This document shows positions 1 through 8,809 of a stretch of 64,000 bases of DNA, one piece after another. The position numbers and the translations under genes were made by a program. Source of the stretch: Roseibium sp. MMSF_3544 (lineage in GTDB: Bacteria > Pseudomonadota > Alphaproteobacteria > Rhizobiales > Stappiaceae); NCBI RefSeq assembly GCF_030732845.1, contig NZ_JASHKA010000021.1, forward strand, positions 50,541 to 114,540, given 5' to 3'. Under the pieces are notes generated by a model. It had not been told where the DNA came from. It saw nothing but the letters and a program-made list of their open reading frames with translations, and made no database searches. Position 1 is the stretch's first letter. Each line of letters begins with the position of its first letter.

Positions 1-1904
1 TTCCGGAGGCAGACCGGCTGTCGCCGGATCAGTACAGCAAGTCCATCAGCGGCCTGAGCGAGAACGTCAGCAAAGAATTGGCAGCACTACCGAGCACCGA
101 CAAGATCATGAGCGACACGATGCGCCGCATGCGGGTTGTTGTCGGTCAGGCGGGCGGTGTCGACTTTGTCGAAACCGACCGGCCGGAGCAGAGCCAGACA
201 CCAGTCGCGCTACTCGGCCCCGATCCGACAGCCTACATGTTTGAATATCCCAAGCTTCTTCGGAACATTCAGGTGCTCGAAGACGCGGCCGCCGGCAAAG
301 GATTGTTCTCCATATACCCGGATCCGGATGGAATCGTTCGGCGCGCGGCGCTCACCGCCGTGGCAGACGGCAAGATCCAACCCGCCTTGAGCGTTGAGCT
401 CCTGCGGGTCGCAACCGGACAAAACGCATTTGCCGTCAAGAGCGATGAAGCAGGCATCAGTGGCCTTGTTGTCGGCGGCGTCGAAGTTCCGACCGACCGA
501 AACGGGCGGATTTGGGTCCACTATACGCCGTCAATGGGCGAACGCTATGTGTCCGCCTCTGACATCGCCACGGGCAACTTCGATCTCGCTCAGATCCAGA
601 ACCACCTCATCCTGATCGGGCCTTCCGCCACTGGATTGCTTGACTTGAAGGCGACGCCACTCGACCCGACCATGCCCGGTGTTGAGGTTCACGCACAGAT
701 CCTGGAGAACATTCTCAGCCAGTCGTTTCTGACACGGCCGAACTACGCACTCGGCGCCGAACTCGTGGCAACGACGGTGCTCTCACTGCTGACAATCTTG
801 CTGGTCCCGATCCTCGGCGCGTTGCCAGTCATGGCTTTCGGATTCATTCTTGCAGCCAGTTGGGTTGCGGGAAGCTGGTACTTGTTTTCCAGTGAGAAAC
901 TGCTTCTTGATGCCGGCTATCCGTTGTTTGCGAGCCTGTGCGTGTTCCTACTTCTGGTCTTCATCAATTACCGCCGCGAAGAAATCCAGCGTCAGGAAAT
1001 CCGGTCGGCTTTTGGTCAATACCTTGCGCCAGACTATGTCGAGCAGATTGCCAGAGACCCGGAAAGCCTGACGCTCGGCGGCGAGCGCCGCCGCATGACG
1101 ATGCTCTTTTCGGATGTCCGGAATTTCACCAAGATCTCGGAGAGTTTCGCCGACAATCCGCAGGGTCTGACCACCCTGATGAACCGGTTTCTCACGCCCC
1201 TTTCCAACGGCATCATGGAAAAACGCGGCACGATCGACAAATATATGGGCGATGCCATCATGGCCTTCTGGAACGCCCCGCTCGACGATGACGAACAGGA
1301 AATTCACGCCTGTGAAGCAGCGCTTCTCATGGTCAAGCGCATGCGGGCGATCAACGTGGAGCGAAAGCAGGAATCCGACGCAGGCGGCGGCGCATTTTTC
1401 CCGCTGAATGTGGGTGTCGGTATCAACACCGGCGATGTCGTCGTCGGCAATATGGGATCGGAATTCCGTTTCGATTACTCAGTGCTCGGCGACTCGGTCA
1501 ATCTGGCCGCTCGGCTGGAAGGACAGACAAAGACGTATGGTGTCACGATCCTGATTGGCGACAGGACCGCCCAAAGGACAATGGGCCTTTTCGCGATGGT
1601 GGAAGCCGACCTGATCCAGGTGAAAGGCAAGAAGGAGCCGGAGCGGATCTATTGCCTCTTGGGCGACATGGACCTTGCGCTGGACAAGGAATTCATCCGA
1701 CGAAAAGCAAGCTTTGAAGAAATGTTGCAGAGCTACCGGAACCAGGACTGGGAGGCCGCCCTGTCACATTGCGCAGAGGTTCAGGAAGACAATGACGGCG
1801 AGCTTGCTCAGCTCGCCGAAACCTTTCGTTTGCGCATAGAAGCGTTCCGGTCGTTACCGCCGCCGGCCGACTGGGACGGCGTATTCGTTGCCGAAACCAA
1901 GTGA
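1..1904 (+). CDS. CHASE2-domain adenylate/guanylate cyclase (5' end outside window)
   Basis: Class III nucleotide cyclase that would make cAMP (or cGMP) in response to a signal sensed outside the cytoplasmic membrane. The frame is open to the window edge, so the start is missing. The visible N-terminal ~250 residues match a CHASE2 extracytoplasmic sensor (blocks such as DPDGIVRRA and MPGVEVHAQILENIL). Three hydrophobic segments follow (about nt 750-970), ending in FINYRREE. The C-terminal catalytic domain shows the metal-binding motif MLFSDVRNFT, then GDAIMAFWNAPL, GVGINTGDVVVGNMG and LGDSVNLAARLEG. These are the normal motifs of an active bacterial cyclase, so I see no sign of degeneration. 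Substrate preference cannot be fixed by eye. It ends just before a hairpin shared with the opposite-strand gene. Confidence 0.9.
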   Translation, partial: PEADRLSPDQYSKSISGLSENVSKELAALPSTDKIMSDTMRRMRVVVGQAGGVDFVETDRPEQSQTPVALLGPDPTAYMFEYPKLLRNIQVLEDAAAGKGLFSIYPDPDGIVRRAALTAVADGKIQPALSVELLRVATGQNAFAVKSDEAGISGLVVGGVEVPTDRNGRIWVHYTPSMGERYVSASDIATGNFDLAQIQNHLILIGPSATGLLDLKATPLDPTMPGVEVHAQILENILSQSFLTRPNYALGAELVATTVLSLLTILLVPILGALPVMAFGFILAASWVAGSWYLFSSEKLLLDAGYPLFASLCVFLLLVFINYRREEIQRQEIRSAFGQYLAPDYVEQIARDPESLTLGGERRRMTMLFSDVRNFTKISESFADNPQGLTTLMNRFLTPLSNGIMEKRGTIDKYMGDAIMAFWNAPLDDDEQEIHACEAALLMVKRMRAINVERKQESDAGGGAFFPLNVGVGINTGDVVVGNMGSEFRFDYSVLGDSVNLAARLEGQTKTYGVTILIGDRTAQRTMGLFAMVEADLIQVKGKKEPERIYCLLGDMDLALDKEFIRRKASFEEMLQSYRNQDWEAALSHCAEVQEDNDGELAQLAETFRLRIEAFRSLPPPADWDGVFVAETK

Positions 1905-1937
1905 GCCGAGGAGCCGCATGGCTCAGTCGGCTCTTTT
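1903..1937. terminator. Terminator-like hairpin at convergent gene ends
   Basis: GAGCCGA (1903-1909) pairs with TCGGCTC (1927-1933), with an inner GAGCC/GGCTC pairing and a TTTT run after it. It begins in the cyclase stop codon and reaches into the end of the opposite-strand hydrolase gene. It probably terminates the plus-strand cyclase transcript. Confidence 0.6.
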
Positions 1938-2780
1938 GACGTTTTGCGTCTGAGAGCCCAGCTTGTCGATCCCGAGCCGCATGACCTCGCCCCCCTTCAG
2001 ATAGACCGGCGGCTTCTGTCCCATGCCGACGCCAGGTGGCGTGCCGGTCGAAATGACGTCACCCGGCTGCAGGCTCATGAAACGGCTGCAATAACTGATG
2101 AGATGCGGAACCTTGTAGACCATCGTCGCCGTCGACCCGTTCTGGTAGCGATGACCATCGACCTCCAGCCACATTCCAAGCTGGTCGAAATCTCCGACTT
2201 CGTCCGGGGTCACGAGCCAGGGTCCCAACGGGCCGAATGTATCGCTGCCCTTGCCCTTGTCCCACGTCCCGGCCCGGTTCAGCTGGAAGTCGCGTTCCGA
2301 AACATCGTTGATCACGCAGAAACCGGCAACGTGCTGCAAGGCATCGGTTTCGTCGATGTACTTGCCGCTCTTGCCGATCACGACACCGAGTTCGACTTCC
2401 CAGTCGGTTTTTTCCGACCCACGCGGGATTTCAACGTCGTCGTCCGGTCCGACGATTGCCGACGTCCATTTGCCGAAAACCACGGGCTCAGGCGGAACCT
2501 CCAGGCCGGATTCGGCTGCATGGTCGGCGTAGTTCAGTCCGATACAGATGAACTTGCCAACGCTGCCGACGCACGGGCCGAGGCGCAGATCCTGCTGAGG
2601 CTGCCCCGCGACGAGCGGCAATTCCGACGGGTCAAGGGCTTGCAGTTTTGAAAGGGTGTCGGGCAGCAGCGCGCTGCCCGAGATATCATTTACTTGCGCG
2701 GAAAGATCCCTCACGCGCCCCTCGTCATCAAGCAATCCGGGCTTTTCTCCCCCAGCGGGGCCGTATCTCAAGAGTTTCAT
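1923..2780 (-). CDS. Fumarylacetoacetate hydrolase-family protein, probable 2,4-diketo-3-deoxy-L-fuconate hydrolase
   Basis: FAH-superfamily C-C hydrolase of 285 residues, the usual length for the family. It has the family core with metal ligands in WEVELGVVIG (the ExE pair) and the downstream Asp in CVINDVSERD, plus the conserved GLNYADHAAE entry loop. In the oxidative L-fucose route this family splits 2,4-diketo-3-deoxy-L-fuconate into pyruvate and L-lactate. The call rests on its place as last gene of a minus-strand operon with a sugar importer, SDR and sugar-acid dehydratase. Automated pipelines often label such proteins ureidoglycolate lyase, which this context does not support. A strong hairpin separates it from the binding-protein gene upstream. 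Confidence 0.8.
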   Translation of the reverse strand: MKLLRYGPAGGEKPGLLDDEGRVRDLSAQVNDISGSALLPDTLSKLQALDPSELPLVAGQPQQDLRLGPCVGSVGKFICIGLNYADHAAESGLEVPPEPVVFGKWTSAIVGPDDDVEIPRGSEKTDWEVELGVVIGKSGKYIDETDALQHVAGFCVINDVSERDFQLNRAGTWDKGKGSDTFGPLGPWLVTPDEVGDFDQLGMWLEVDGHRYQNGSTATMVYKVPHLISYCSRFMSLQPGDVISTGTPPGVGMGQKPPVYLKGGEVMRLGIDKLGSQTQNVKRAD

Positions 2781-2805
2781 GAAACAGATCTTTCCTGTGC
2801 GCTCT

Positions 2806-2831
2806 CGATCCGCCGGCGAACCGGCGGATCG
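2806..2831. terminator. Perfect intercistronic hairpin after binding-protein gene
   Basis: An 11-bp perfect stem (CGATCCGCCGG / CCGGCGGATCG) closes a 4-nt loop that reads TTCG on the transcribed minus strand. It lies 18 bases past the stop of the ABC binding-protein gene and before the hydrolase start, with no T-run. It more likely stabilises the 3' end of the binding-protein mRNA or attenuates read-through than stops transcription completely. Confidence 0.6.
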
Positions 2832-2848
2832 GATTGAATTGCTGCCAA

Positions 2849-3793
2849 TCAGTCGTAAAGGACTGCGGCAATCTCCGGATCATCCATATTGGAAGCATCG
2901 TAATAGAAAAAGCCGGTATCGATGAGATTCGGTACTTCCTTGCCGTTTGCAGCGGCAACAGCAGCCTTGACGGTCTCATATCCGATGCCGACCGGGTTCT
3001 GTGTGATTGCACCCGCCATGACGCCGTTCTTGATCGCGTCCTTCTGGGCCTTGCCGGAATCGTATCCGATGATCACCAGATCGTCCTTGCCAAGTTCCTG
3101 CACACCGTTCACGACACCGATGGCAGACCCTTCATTGGTCCCGAAAATGCCTTTCAGATCCGGGTTGGCCGTCAGGATCGCCTTGGTTACTTCGGTGGAC
3201 TTGAGGTGGTCGCCCTGTCCGTACTGGATCGTCACGATTTCAATGTCCGGATAATTCTCGTTCATGCGGTTCACGAAACCGTCGCGGCGATCAATGCCGG
3301 TGCGGCTGGTCTGATCGTGAGCCACAACGGCGACCTTGCCGGCACCGCCGATTTTCTCGGCCATCTTGTCGGCGGCCAGCGAAGCGGCTGCAACATTGTT
3401 GGTGGTTGCGGTTGCGACCGGAATGTCGCTGTCGACGCCGCTGTCAAAGGCAACGACCGGAATGCCAGCTTCCTGCGCCTGGCGCAGCAGCGGTATGGCG
3501 GCCTGGCTGTCAAGCGCTGCGAAACCGATGGCAACCGGCTTGTTGGCAAGGGCGGCAGACAGCATGTCGATCTGGCGATCCACCATGGTTTCGTTATCCG
3601 GTCCCTCGAACGTGATGCGCACGCCTTCCTCGTCCGCAGCCTTTTCCGCACCCAGTTTCACAGCCTGCCAGAACTGGTGCTGGAAACCCTTGGAGACGAG
3701 CGGAATGTACATTTCATCCGCTTGCACGGCGGCCGCCGGAAGGGACAATGCAACTGCGCTGATTGCGCCAATTACGAAACGACGTGAAAACAT
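2849..3793 (-). CDS. Ribose-type ABC transporter periplasmic sugar-binding protein
   Basis: Periplasmic solute receptor of the RbsB/type I family, 314 residues. It starts with a clear signal peptide (MFSRRFVIGAISAVALSLP...AVQADE). The ATG at 3793 is chosen because a strong AGGAGG-type ribosome site precedes it. The mature protein shows the two-lobe pattern of the family, for example MVDRQIDMLSAAL, PVVAFDSGVDS, GIFGTNEGSAIGVVNG and IIGYDSGKAQ. It is followed by the permease and double-ATPase genes, giving a complete importer. Position in the fucose-type catabolic operon suggests L-fucose or a related 6-deoxy or aldohexose sugar as ligand; the sequence alone does not prove this. Confidence 0.88.
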   Translation of the reverse strand: MFSRRFVIGAISAVALSLPAAAVQADEMYIPLVSKGFQHQFWQAVKLGAEKAADEEGVRITFEGPDNETMVDRQIDMLSAALANKPVAIGFAALDSQAAIPLLRQAQEAGIPVVAFDSGVDSDIPVATATTNNVAAASLAADKMAEKIGGAGKVAVVAHDQTSRTGIDRRDGFVNRMNENYPDIEIVTIQYGQGDHLKSTEVTKAILTANPDLKGIFGTNEGSAIGVVNGVQELGKDDLVIIGYDSGKAQKDAIKNGVMAGAITQNPVGIGYETVKAAVAAANGKEVPNLIDTGFFYYDASNMDDPEIAAVLYD

Positions 3794-3865
3794 GAAAATT
3801 CCTCCTCTAAGACGTTTCACAGGCTTCTTCAAAATTCGGAACGTCAATCGTTCTCTTCTTGATAT

Positions 3866-4873
3866 TCATTTGGTCTGACCACGCCGAACCATGTCGGCAT
3901 AGACAGCCAGGATGATGATCGCGCCGGTCACAACCGTCTGCCATTCCTGGGCAACGGACAGAACGCGCAAACCATTGGTCAGGACCGCCATGATCAGTGC
4001 CCCGATCAGCGTTCCAATAATCGTGCCGCGGCCACCGGAGAGCGACGTTCCACCGATGACGACGGCGGCGATGGCTTCCAGTTCGTAGCCGAGACCGAGC
4101 GCAGGTTGTGCCGAATTCAGCCGCGAGGCGATCAGGATGCCGGCGATGCCGCAAATCCCCCCGGCAAGGGCATAGATCGCCATTTTCCAGGCGTCCGTGT
4201 TCACACCGGACAGGCGCACGGCCTCCTCGTTCGAGCCAAGCGCGAAGGTATAGCGTCCAAGCACGGTGCGACCGAGTATGTAGGAGGCGGCAATCGCAAC
4301 AAGGAACAGGATCAGGACGCCGTTTGGAATGGGCAGCGCGGGGATAAGCTCACCAATCAGGGAGCCTCGGGAGATCTGGTCAAAACCCGGCGTGTCATTG
4401 AAATAGATCGGGCGTGTTCCCGAGATCACCAGCGACAGGCCCTTTAGGATCAGCATCATGCCGAGAGTGGCGATGAACGGCGGGATTTTCATCTTGGCGA
4501 CGAATGTGCCGGAGCACAGTCCGCAAAACGCACCGGCACCGATGGCTGCAAGAACACCCAGGGGCAGCGGCATGCCCGCATACGTCAACACGACCCCGGC
4601 AATGACGGCGCAGAATGTCATCAGCGTTCCGAGCGAGAGGTCGATCCCGCCGGTGATGATAATGAGTGTCGCGGCAACGGCCAGAACACCATTGACGGAT
4701 GTGGCCTGCAGGATCGCGATCATGTTCGACGTCTGCATGAAGTTCGGCGAAGCGATCGAAAAGGCGATCAGCAGCGCAATAAGAGATGCAAACGCCAGCA
4801 GTTTCTGGTGCGCTCCCGTATCGACCAGTCTCGAAAGCAGATTGACCGGCTTCGATTCCTCCACTGTTTTCAC
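3866..4873 (-). CDS. Ribose-type ABC transporter permease
   Basis: Inner-membrane channel subunit of the RbsC/AraH family, 335 residues, with many hydrophobic segments and the typical signature GGIDLSLGTLMTF followed by GAFCGLCSGTFVAKMKIPPFIATLGMM-type sequence. The stretch IAAVVIGGTSLSGGRGTIIGT near the C-terminus is the EAA-like loop that contacts the ATPase in this family. Its start overlaps the end of the ATPase gene by 4 bases (ATGA), indicating translational coupling. Works with the neighbouring binding protein and ATPase. Confidence 0.9.
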   Translation of the reverse strand: MKTVEESKPVNLLSRLVDTGAHQKLLAFASLIALLIAFSIASPNFMQTSNMIAILQATSVNGVLAVAATLIIITGGIDLSLGTLMTFCAVIAGVVLTYAGMPLPLGVLAAIGAGAFCGLCSGTFVAKMKIPPFIATLGMMLILKGLSLVISGTRPIYFNDTPGFDQISRGSLIGELIPALPIPNGVLILFLVAIAASYILGRTVLGRYTFALGSNEEAVRLSGVNTDAWKMAIYALAGGICGIAGILIASRLNSAQPALGLGYELEAIAAVVIGGTSLSGGRGTIIGTLIGALIMAVLTNGLRVLSVAQEWQTVVTGAIIILAVYADMVRRGQTK

Positions 4874-6408
4874 GGTGTCCCCCCCGTCGGTTGCATGGCC
4901 GCTTCACGCTGTGTCGCGAGCTGCATGATCTGTTCCTGCGTTGTGTCCTTGCCGCCCGGCAGAATGCCGGTGAGCCGTCCTTCGCACATGACCGCGATCC
5001 GGTGGCTGAGCCGCATGATTTCCGGGAGCTCGGACGAAATCACGATGACGGCCTTGCCGTCCGCCGCGAGACTCTCCAGGAGCTTGTAGATTTCCGATTT
5101 GGCACCGACATCGATGCCGCGCGTCGGCTCATCGAAAATCAGAATGTCGCAGTCCCTCAGCAGCCACTTTGCGATGACTGTCTTCTGCTGATTGCCGCCG
5201 GACAGGAGCCTGACTTCCTGCGTGTCGGAGGGCGTACGGATGCCGAGCTTGCGGATGTACTCCTGCGCGGTTTTTCGCATCGCGTCGTCATTCAGAACGC
5301 CACTGCGGCTGGTGAACTTTGCCATGGATGCGAGCGCGATGTTGTCCCGCACATTCATCCCGGTTGCGAGACCGAAATGCTTGCGGTCTTCGGAAAGATA
5401 GCCAATGCCGGCAGCAACCGCATCGTGCGGTGACGAGACAGTTATGTCCCTTCCGTGAACCCTTATGGTACCTGCGTCCTTCGGATCCGCGCCGAAGATG
5501 GCGCGCGCCACTTCCGTCCTGCCCGCACCCATCAGGCCGGCAAAGCCGAGGATCTCGCCCTTGCGAAGTGAAAAACCGACATCCCGGATTTCCTTGCCGC
5601 GCGTGAGCCCGGACACTTCCAGGGCAATTTCGGCGTCAGACAAGTCGGGGACATCGACCGGGTCTTCCTTGACTTCCCGCCCGACCATCATCGCGATGAT
5701 CTTGGAAATCGGAGTGTCGGCGGCACCGACGGTCGCAACATATTCGCCATCGCGCATGACGGTGACACGGTCGGCAATCCGCTTCAGTTCGTCCATCTTG
5801 TGGCTGATATAGATAATGCCGACGCCTTCCGCCTTGAGGCGGTTGATGATTATGAAGAGTTCGGCGATTTCGGCATCGTTCAGGGCGGCGGTCGGTTCGT
5901 CCATGATCAGAACACGCGACTCGTAGGAAAGCGCCTTTGCGATCTCGACCATCTGCTGCTTGGCAATCGTCAAGCTGCCGACATTCGTCTTCGGCTCCAG
6001 ACTGAGGTTCATCGACGCAAAGATTTCGGCTGCCTTCCGGTTCAGGGCAACCTCATCGAGCCGGCCGAAACTCTTGCGCGGTTCACGACCGATGAAAATG
6101 TTCTGTGCTGTGGTCAGGTCATTCATCAGGCTGAGTTCCTGGTGAATGATCCCGATCCCCATATCCTGTGCCGCGCGCGGAGAGTCGAAATCGACGCTCT
6201 GTCCGTCGATCAGCAATTCGCCCGCATCACGCCGGTAGATCCCTGCGAGGATCTTCATGAGCGTCGACTTGCCGGCACCGTTTTCGCCCATCAGCGCGTG
6301 AACTTCGCCGGGCTCCAGCTCGAATTGCACGTTCTTGAGCGCGTGCACGCCCGGAAAGCGCTTCTCGATGCCGGTCATTTTCACAATTGGTGCCACGTCT
6401 CCCCCCAT
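4870..6408 (-). CDS. Ribose-type ABC transporter double ATP-binding subunit
   Basis: RbsA/MglA-type protein of 512 residues with two tandem ATPase domains. The first has an intact Walker A (GENGAGKSTLMKI), a QQMVEIAKALS signature-region helix and the LIMDEPTAAL Walker B. The second has the degenerate Walker A GLMGAGRTEVARA, as is normal in this family, with LSGGNQQKTVIAKWL and IFDEPTRGIDVG. Energises the sugar importer. The ATG at 6408 is used; a GTG at 6396 directly behind a GGGGGGAG run is an alternative start that would shorten it by four residues. Confidence 0.93.
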   Translation of the reverse strand: MGGDVAPIVKMTGIEKRFPGVHALKNVQFELEPGEVHALMGENGAGKSTLMKILAGIYRRDAGELLIDGQSVDFDSPRAAQDMGIGIIHQELSLMNDLTTAQNIFIGREPRKSFGRLDEVALNRKAAEIFASMNLSLEPKTNVGSLTIAKQQMVEIAKALSYESRVLIMDEPTAALNDAEIAELFIIINRLKAEGVGIIYISHKMDELKRIADRVTVMRDGEYVATVGAADTPISKIIAMMVGREVKEDPVDVPDLSDAEIALEVSGLTRGKEIRDVGFSLRKGEILGFAGLMGAGRTEVARAIFGADPKDAGTIRVHGRDITVSSPHDAVAAGIGYLSEDRKHFGLATGMNVRDNIALASMAKFTSRSGVLNDDAMRKTAQEYIRKLGIRTPSDTQEVRLLSGGNQQKTVIAKWLLRDCDILIFDEPTRGIDVGAKSEIYKLLESLAADGKAVIVISSELPEIMRLSHRIAVMCEGRLTGILPGGKDTTQEQIMQLATQREAAMQPTGGTP

Positions 6409-6415
6409 GCCACGC

Positions 6416-7156
6416 TCAGATCGTCACGCCGCCATCGACCAGAAGGGCCTGACCGGTAACGAACTGGCTTTCATCGGACAGGAGATAGACGGCAAGGGGC
6501 GCGATATCCCCAACGACCGCCAGGCGTCCCATGGGCTGTCTGGCAATGAAGTCCTTTTCCGCCTGGACAGGGTCAGGAGCCGCATCGATCCTGCCACGCA
6601 AAGAAGGCGTGTCCACGGTCCCCGGACAGATCGCGTTACACCGCAAGCCCTGGGTGACAAAGTCGGCCGCAATCCCCTTGGTCAATCCAATGACCGCGGC
6701 TTTCGTAGCGCCATAGGCCGTGCGAAAGGGAAAGCCTTTAATCGAACTGGCCATTGAAGCCATGTTGACGATGGAAGCAGATCCTGTTGCGTCTGCCCGC
6801 CGCAGCATGCCCGGAAGGCAAGCGCGCGCGAGCCGCATCATCGAGGTCACGTTCAGATCCATGCTGAACGCCCAATCCTCGTCGGAAATGTCGAGCAGCG
6901 TTCCGTGATGCACGAACCCGGCCACGTTGAACAATCCGTCCAGATCCGGCAGATCACTTACCAACTGCGCAATCGCATCCTTGTCGGTGACATCAAGAAC
7001 ACGCGTTTCGATGCCGTCGAGACCGTCCAGAAGGGCTTCATTCTTGTCCGTTGCAATCACGTGCGCGCCCTCGGCAGCACAGGCAAGTGCGCTGGCACGC
7101 CCCATGCCCTGACCGGCAGCAGTCATCAGTATGGTTTTTCCCTGAAGTCGACTCAC
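6416..7156 (-). CDS. SDR oxidoreductase, probable 2-keto-3-deoxy-L-fuconate dehydrogenase
   Basis: Classical short-chain dehydrogenase of 246 residues. NAD-binding TAAGQGMGRASA near the N-terminus, the Asp after beta-2 (ATDKNE) that favours NAD over NADP, NVAGF in place of NNAG, and the catalytic Ser/Tyr/Lys in NMASMASS...YGATKAAVIGL. In the oxidative fucose pathway this family oxidises 2-keto-3-deoxy-L-fuconate to the 2,4-diketo acid that the FAH-type hydrolase at 1923-2780 would cleave. It overlaps the upstream dehydratase gene by 4 bases. Specific substrate is inferred from the operon. Confidence 0.83.
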   Translation of the reverse strand: MSRLQGKTILMTAAGQGMGRASALACAAEGAHVIATDKNEALLDGLDGIETRVLDVTDKDAIAQLVSDLPDLDGLFNVAGFVHHGTLLDISDEDWAFSMDLNVTSMMRLARACLPGMLRRADATGSASIVNMASMASSIKGFPFRTAYGATKAAVIGLTKGIAADFVTQGLRCNAICPGTVDTPSLRGRIDAAPDPVQAEKDFIARQPMGRLAVVGDIAPLAVYLLSDESQFVTGQALLVDGGVTI

Positions 7157-8676
7157 ATGACCGCTCCTATTTGCCAGGGTACGAACTCCACGCCGCCGAA
7201 CCCCAGTTCCTCGCTCTTTGTCTGTTCACCCGACGCAACACGGATCATGAGTTCAAACAGCTCTTCACCCTTGCGTTCGATGCTGATGCCCTCCGTGACG
7301 ATGTCACCGCAGTTGAGATCCATGTCTTCGGACATGCGCCGGTACATGTCGGAATTGGTCGCGAGCTTGATGCAAGGCGTGGGCTTGTAGCCGGAAACGG
7401 ATCCCCGGCCCGTCGTGAAGACGACAATGTTCGCACCTGAGGCAACCTGGCCGGTCACCGAACATGGGTCGAAACCGGGACTGTCCATGAACACGAAGCC
7501 CTTCCGGTCGATCTGCTCGGCGAACTCGTAAACGCCCGAAAGTGGCGCCGTCCCGCCCTTGGCGACCGCACCCAGCGATTTTTCCAGGATTGTCGTCAGG
7601 CCGCCGCGCTTGTTGCCGGGACTTGGATTGTTGTCCATCTCGCCGCCGTTGCGCGAAGTGTAGTCTTCCCACCAGCGGACGCGCTCCAGAAGCTTTTCGC
7701 CGACCGCTGCCGATGCCGCCCGGCTCGTCAGCAGGTGCTCAGCGCCATAGATCTCCGGCGTTTCAGACAATATGGTCGTGCCGCCATGGCGCACCAGCAG
7801 GTCGGAGGCGTATCCCAAAGCCGGATTGGCGGTGATGCCCGAATACCCATCGGACCCGCCGCACTGCATGCCGATGGTCAGATCACCTACAGGAGCAGGG
7901 CTGCGAACGGCTTTGTTGGCGATATCGGCAATGCCCTCAAGCTCGGCCAGCGCCTTTTCAATCGTCCTTCGGGTCCCGCCCTCCTGCTGGATCGTCATGT
8001 ATCTGAGGGCACCGTCGGAGCGGATCGGACGGCCGCCGACGAGATCGGACACCTGCATAACCTCACACCCAAGGCCAATCAGTAGAATTCCCGCAAAATT
8101 CGGATGCTGCGCATAGCCCGACAGCGTCCGGAAAAGAGCGGCATATCCTTCGTTGACCCCGGACATGCCGCATCCGGTGCCATGGACAATCGGAACGACG
8201 CCATCGACATTGGGGAACCGGTCCAAAAGCCCTGTCTTTTCCGCCGCTTCCGCAACAAAACGGGCAACGGAACCCGAGCAGTTTACCGAGGTGAGAACGC
8301 CGATGTAGTTGCGGGTTCCAGTCCTGCCGTCCGCACGCCTGTAGCCTTGAAATGTTCTTTCGTGATCGATGGGAGCCAGCGGCGTGTTCTGGGAGGCAAA
8401 CTCATGGTTCTGGAGACTGTGGTCTTCCATTCCAAGATTGTGTGAGTGCACATGTTCGCCGGGCTTTATGTCCGACTTTGCCTGCCCGATGACCTGCCCG
8501 TAGCGAAGCACATTCGCATTTTTGGGAATGGGCGCACAGGCAATCTTGTGGCCTGCCTGCACCGGCGCGGACAATGCGCCTTCAATGCCGTCAAGCTCGG
8601 TCCCGGCGGCAAGGGTGCGCAAGGCGACCACAACATTGTCGTCAGCCCTGAGCTTGATGAACCCGCTTCCGGTCAT
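7153..8676 (-). CDS. UxaA-family (altronate/galactarate dehydratase-type) sugar-acid dehydratase, probable L-fuconate dehydratase
   Basis: 507-residue member of the UxaA/GarD dehydratase family. An N-terminal SAF-like domain (FIKLRADDNVVVALRTL, with HSHNLGMEDH at its end) is followed by the large catalytic domain with TNCSGS-like VNCSGSVARF, HGTGCGMSGV, GLGCEVMQV, MQCGGSDGYSGITANPALG and TTGRGSVSG. Such enzymes dehydrate sugar acids to 2-keto-3-deoxy acids using a metal. In this cluster the step needed is L-fuconate to 2-keto-3-deoxy-L-fuconate, otherwise usually done by an enolase-superfamily enzyme. The ATG at 8676 has a GAGAGG site; longer readings run into the promoter region. First gene of the leftward operon. 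Confidence 0.85.
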   Translation of the reverse strand: MTGSGFIKLRADDNVVVALRTLAAGTELDGIEGALSAPVQAGHKIACAPIPKNANVLRYGQVIGQAKSDIKPGEHVHSHNLGMEDHSLQNHEFASQNTPLAPIDHERTFQGYRRADGRTGTRNYIGVLTSVNCSGSVARFVAEAAEKTGLLDRFPNVDGVVPIVHGTGCGMSGVNEGYAALFRTLSGYAQHPNFAGILLIGLGCEVMQVSDLVGGRPIRSDGALRYMTIQQEGGTRRTIEKALAELEGIADIANKAVRSPAPVGDLTIGMQCGGSDGYSGITANPALGYASDLLVRHGGTTILSETPEIYGAEHLLTSRAASAAVGEKLLERVRWWEDYTSRNGGEMDNNPSPGNKRGGLTTILEKSLGAVAKGGTAPLSGVYEFAEQIDRKGFVFMDSPGFDPCSVTGQVASGANIVVFTTGRGSVSGYKPTPCIKLATNSDMYRRMSEDMDLNCGDIVTEGISIERKGEELFELMIRVASGEQTKSEELGFGGVEFVPWQIGAVM

Positions 8677-8780
8677 TCTGCCTCTCTCCCGTTCCCCTGT
8701 CAGAGCTGAAACTCTGATCGCCTCCACTTTTGGGAAGTGCTGTTGTATCTACGAACTAGCTTGACTTGCCTACTATGTCA

Positions 8781-8794
8781 ACTAACATGTTAGT
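8781..8794. promoter_or_regulatory. Palindromic operator, probable GntR (FucR-like) site
   Basis: ACTAACATGTTAGT is a perfect 14-bp palindrome in the 133-bp divergent region between the dehydratase operon and the GntR gene, 16 bases before the GntR start. FadR-type GntR dimers bind short palindromes of this sort. Position allows control of both directions. Confidence 0.65.
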
Positions 8795-8809
8795 CAGCCG
8801 GGAGCTAAT

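Noticed and set aside
2834..3787. 317-codon open frame on the plus strand opposite the sugar-binding protein gene
   Set aside because: It is a mirror frame of a gene with a signal peptide and clear family motifs; it has no ribosome site and no recognisable domain.
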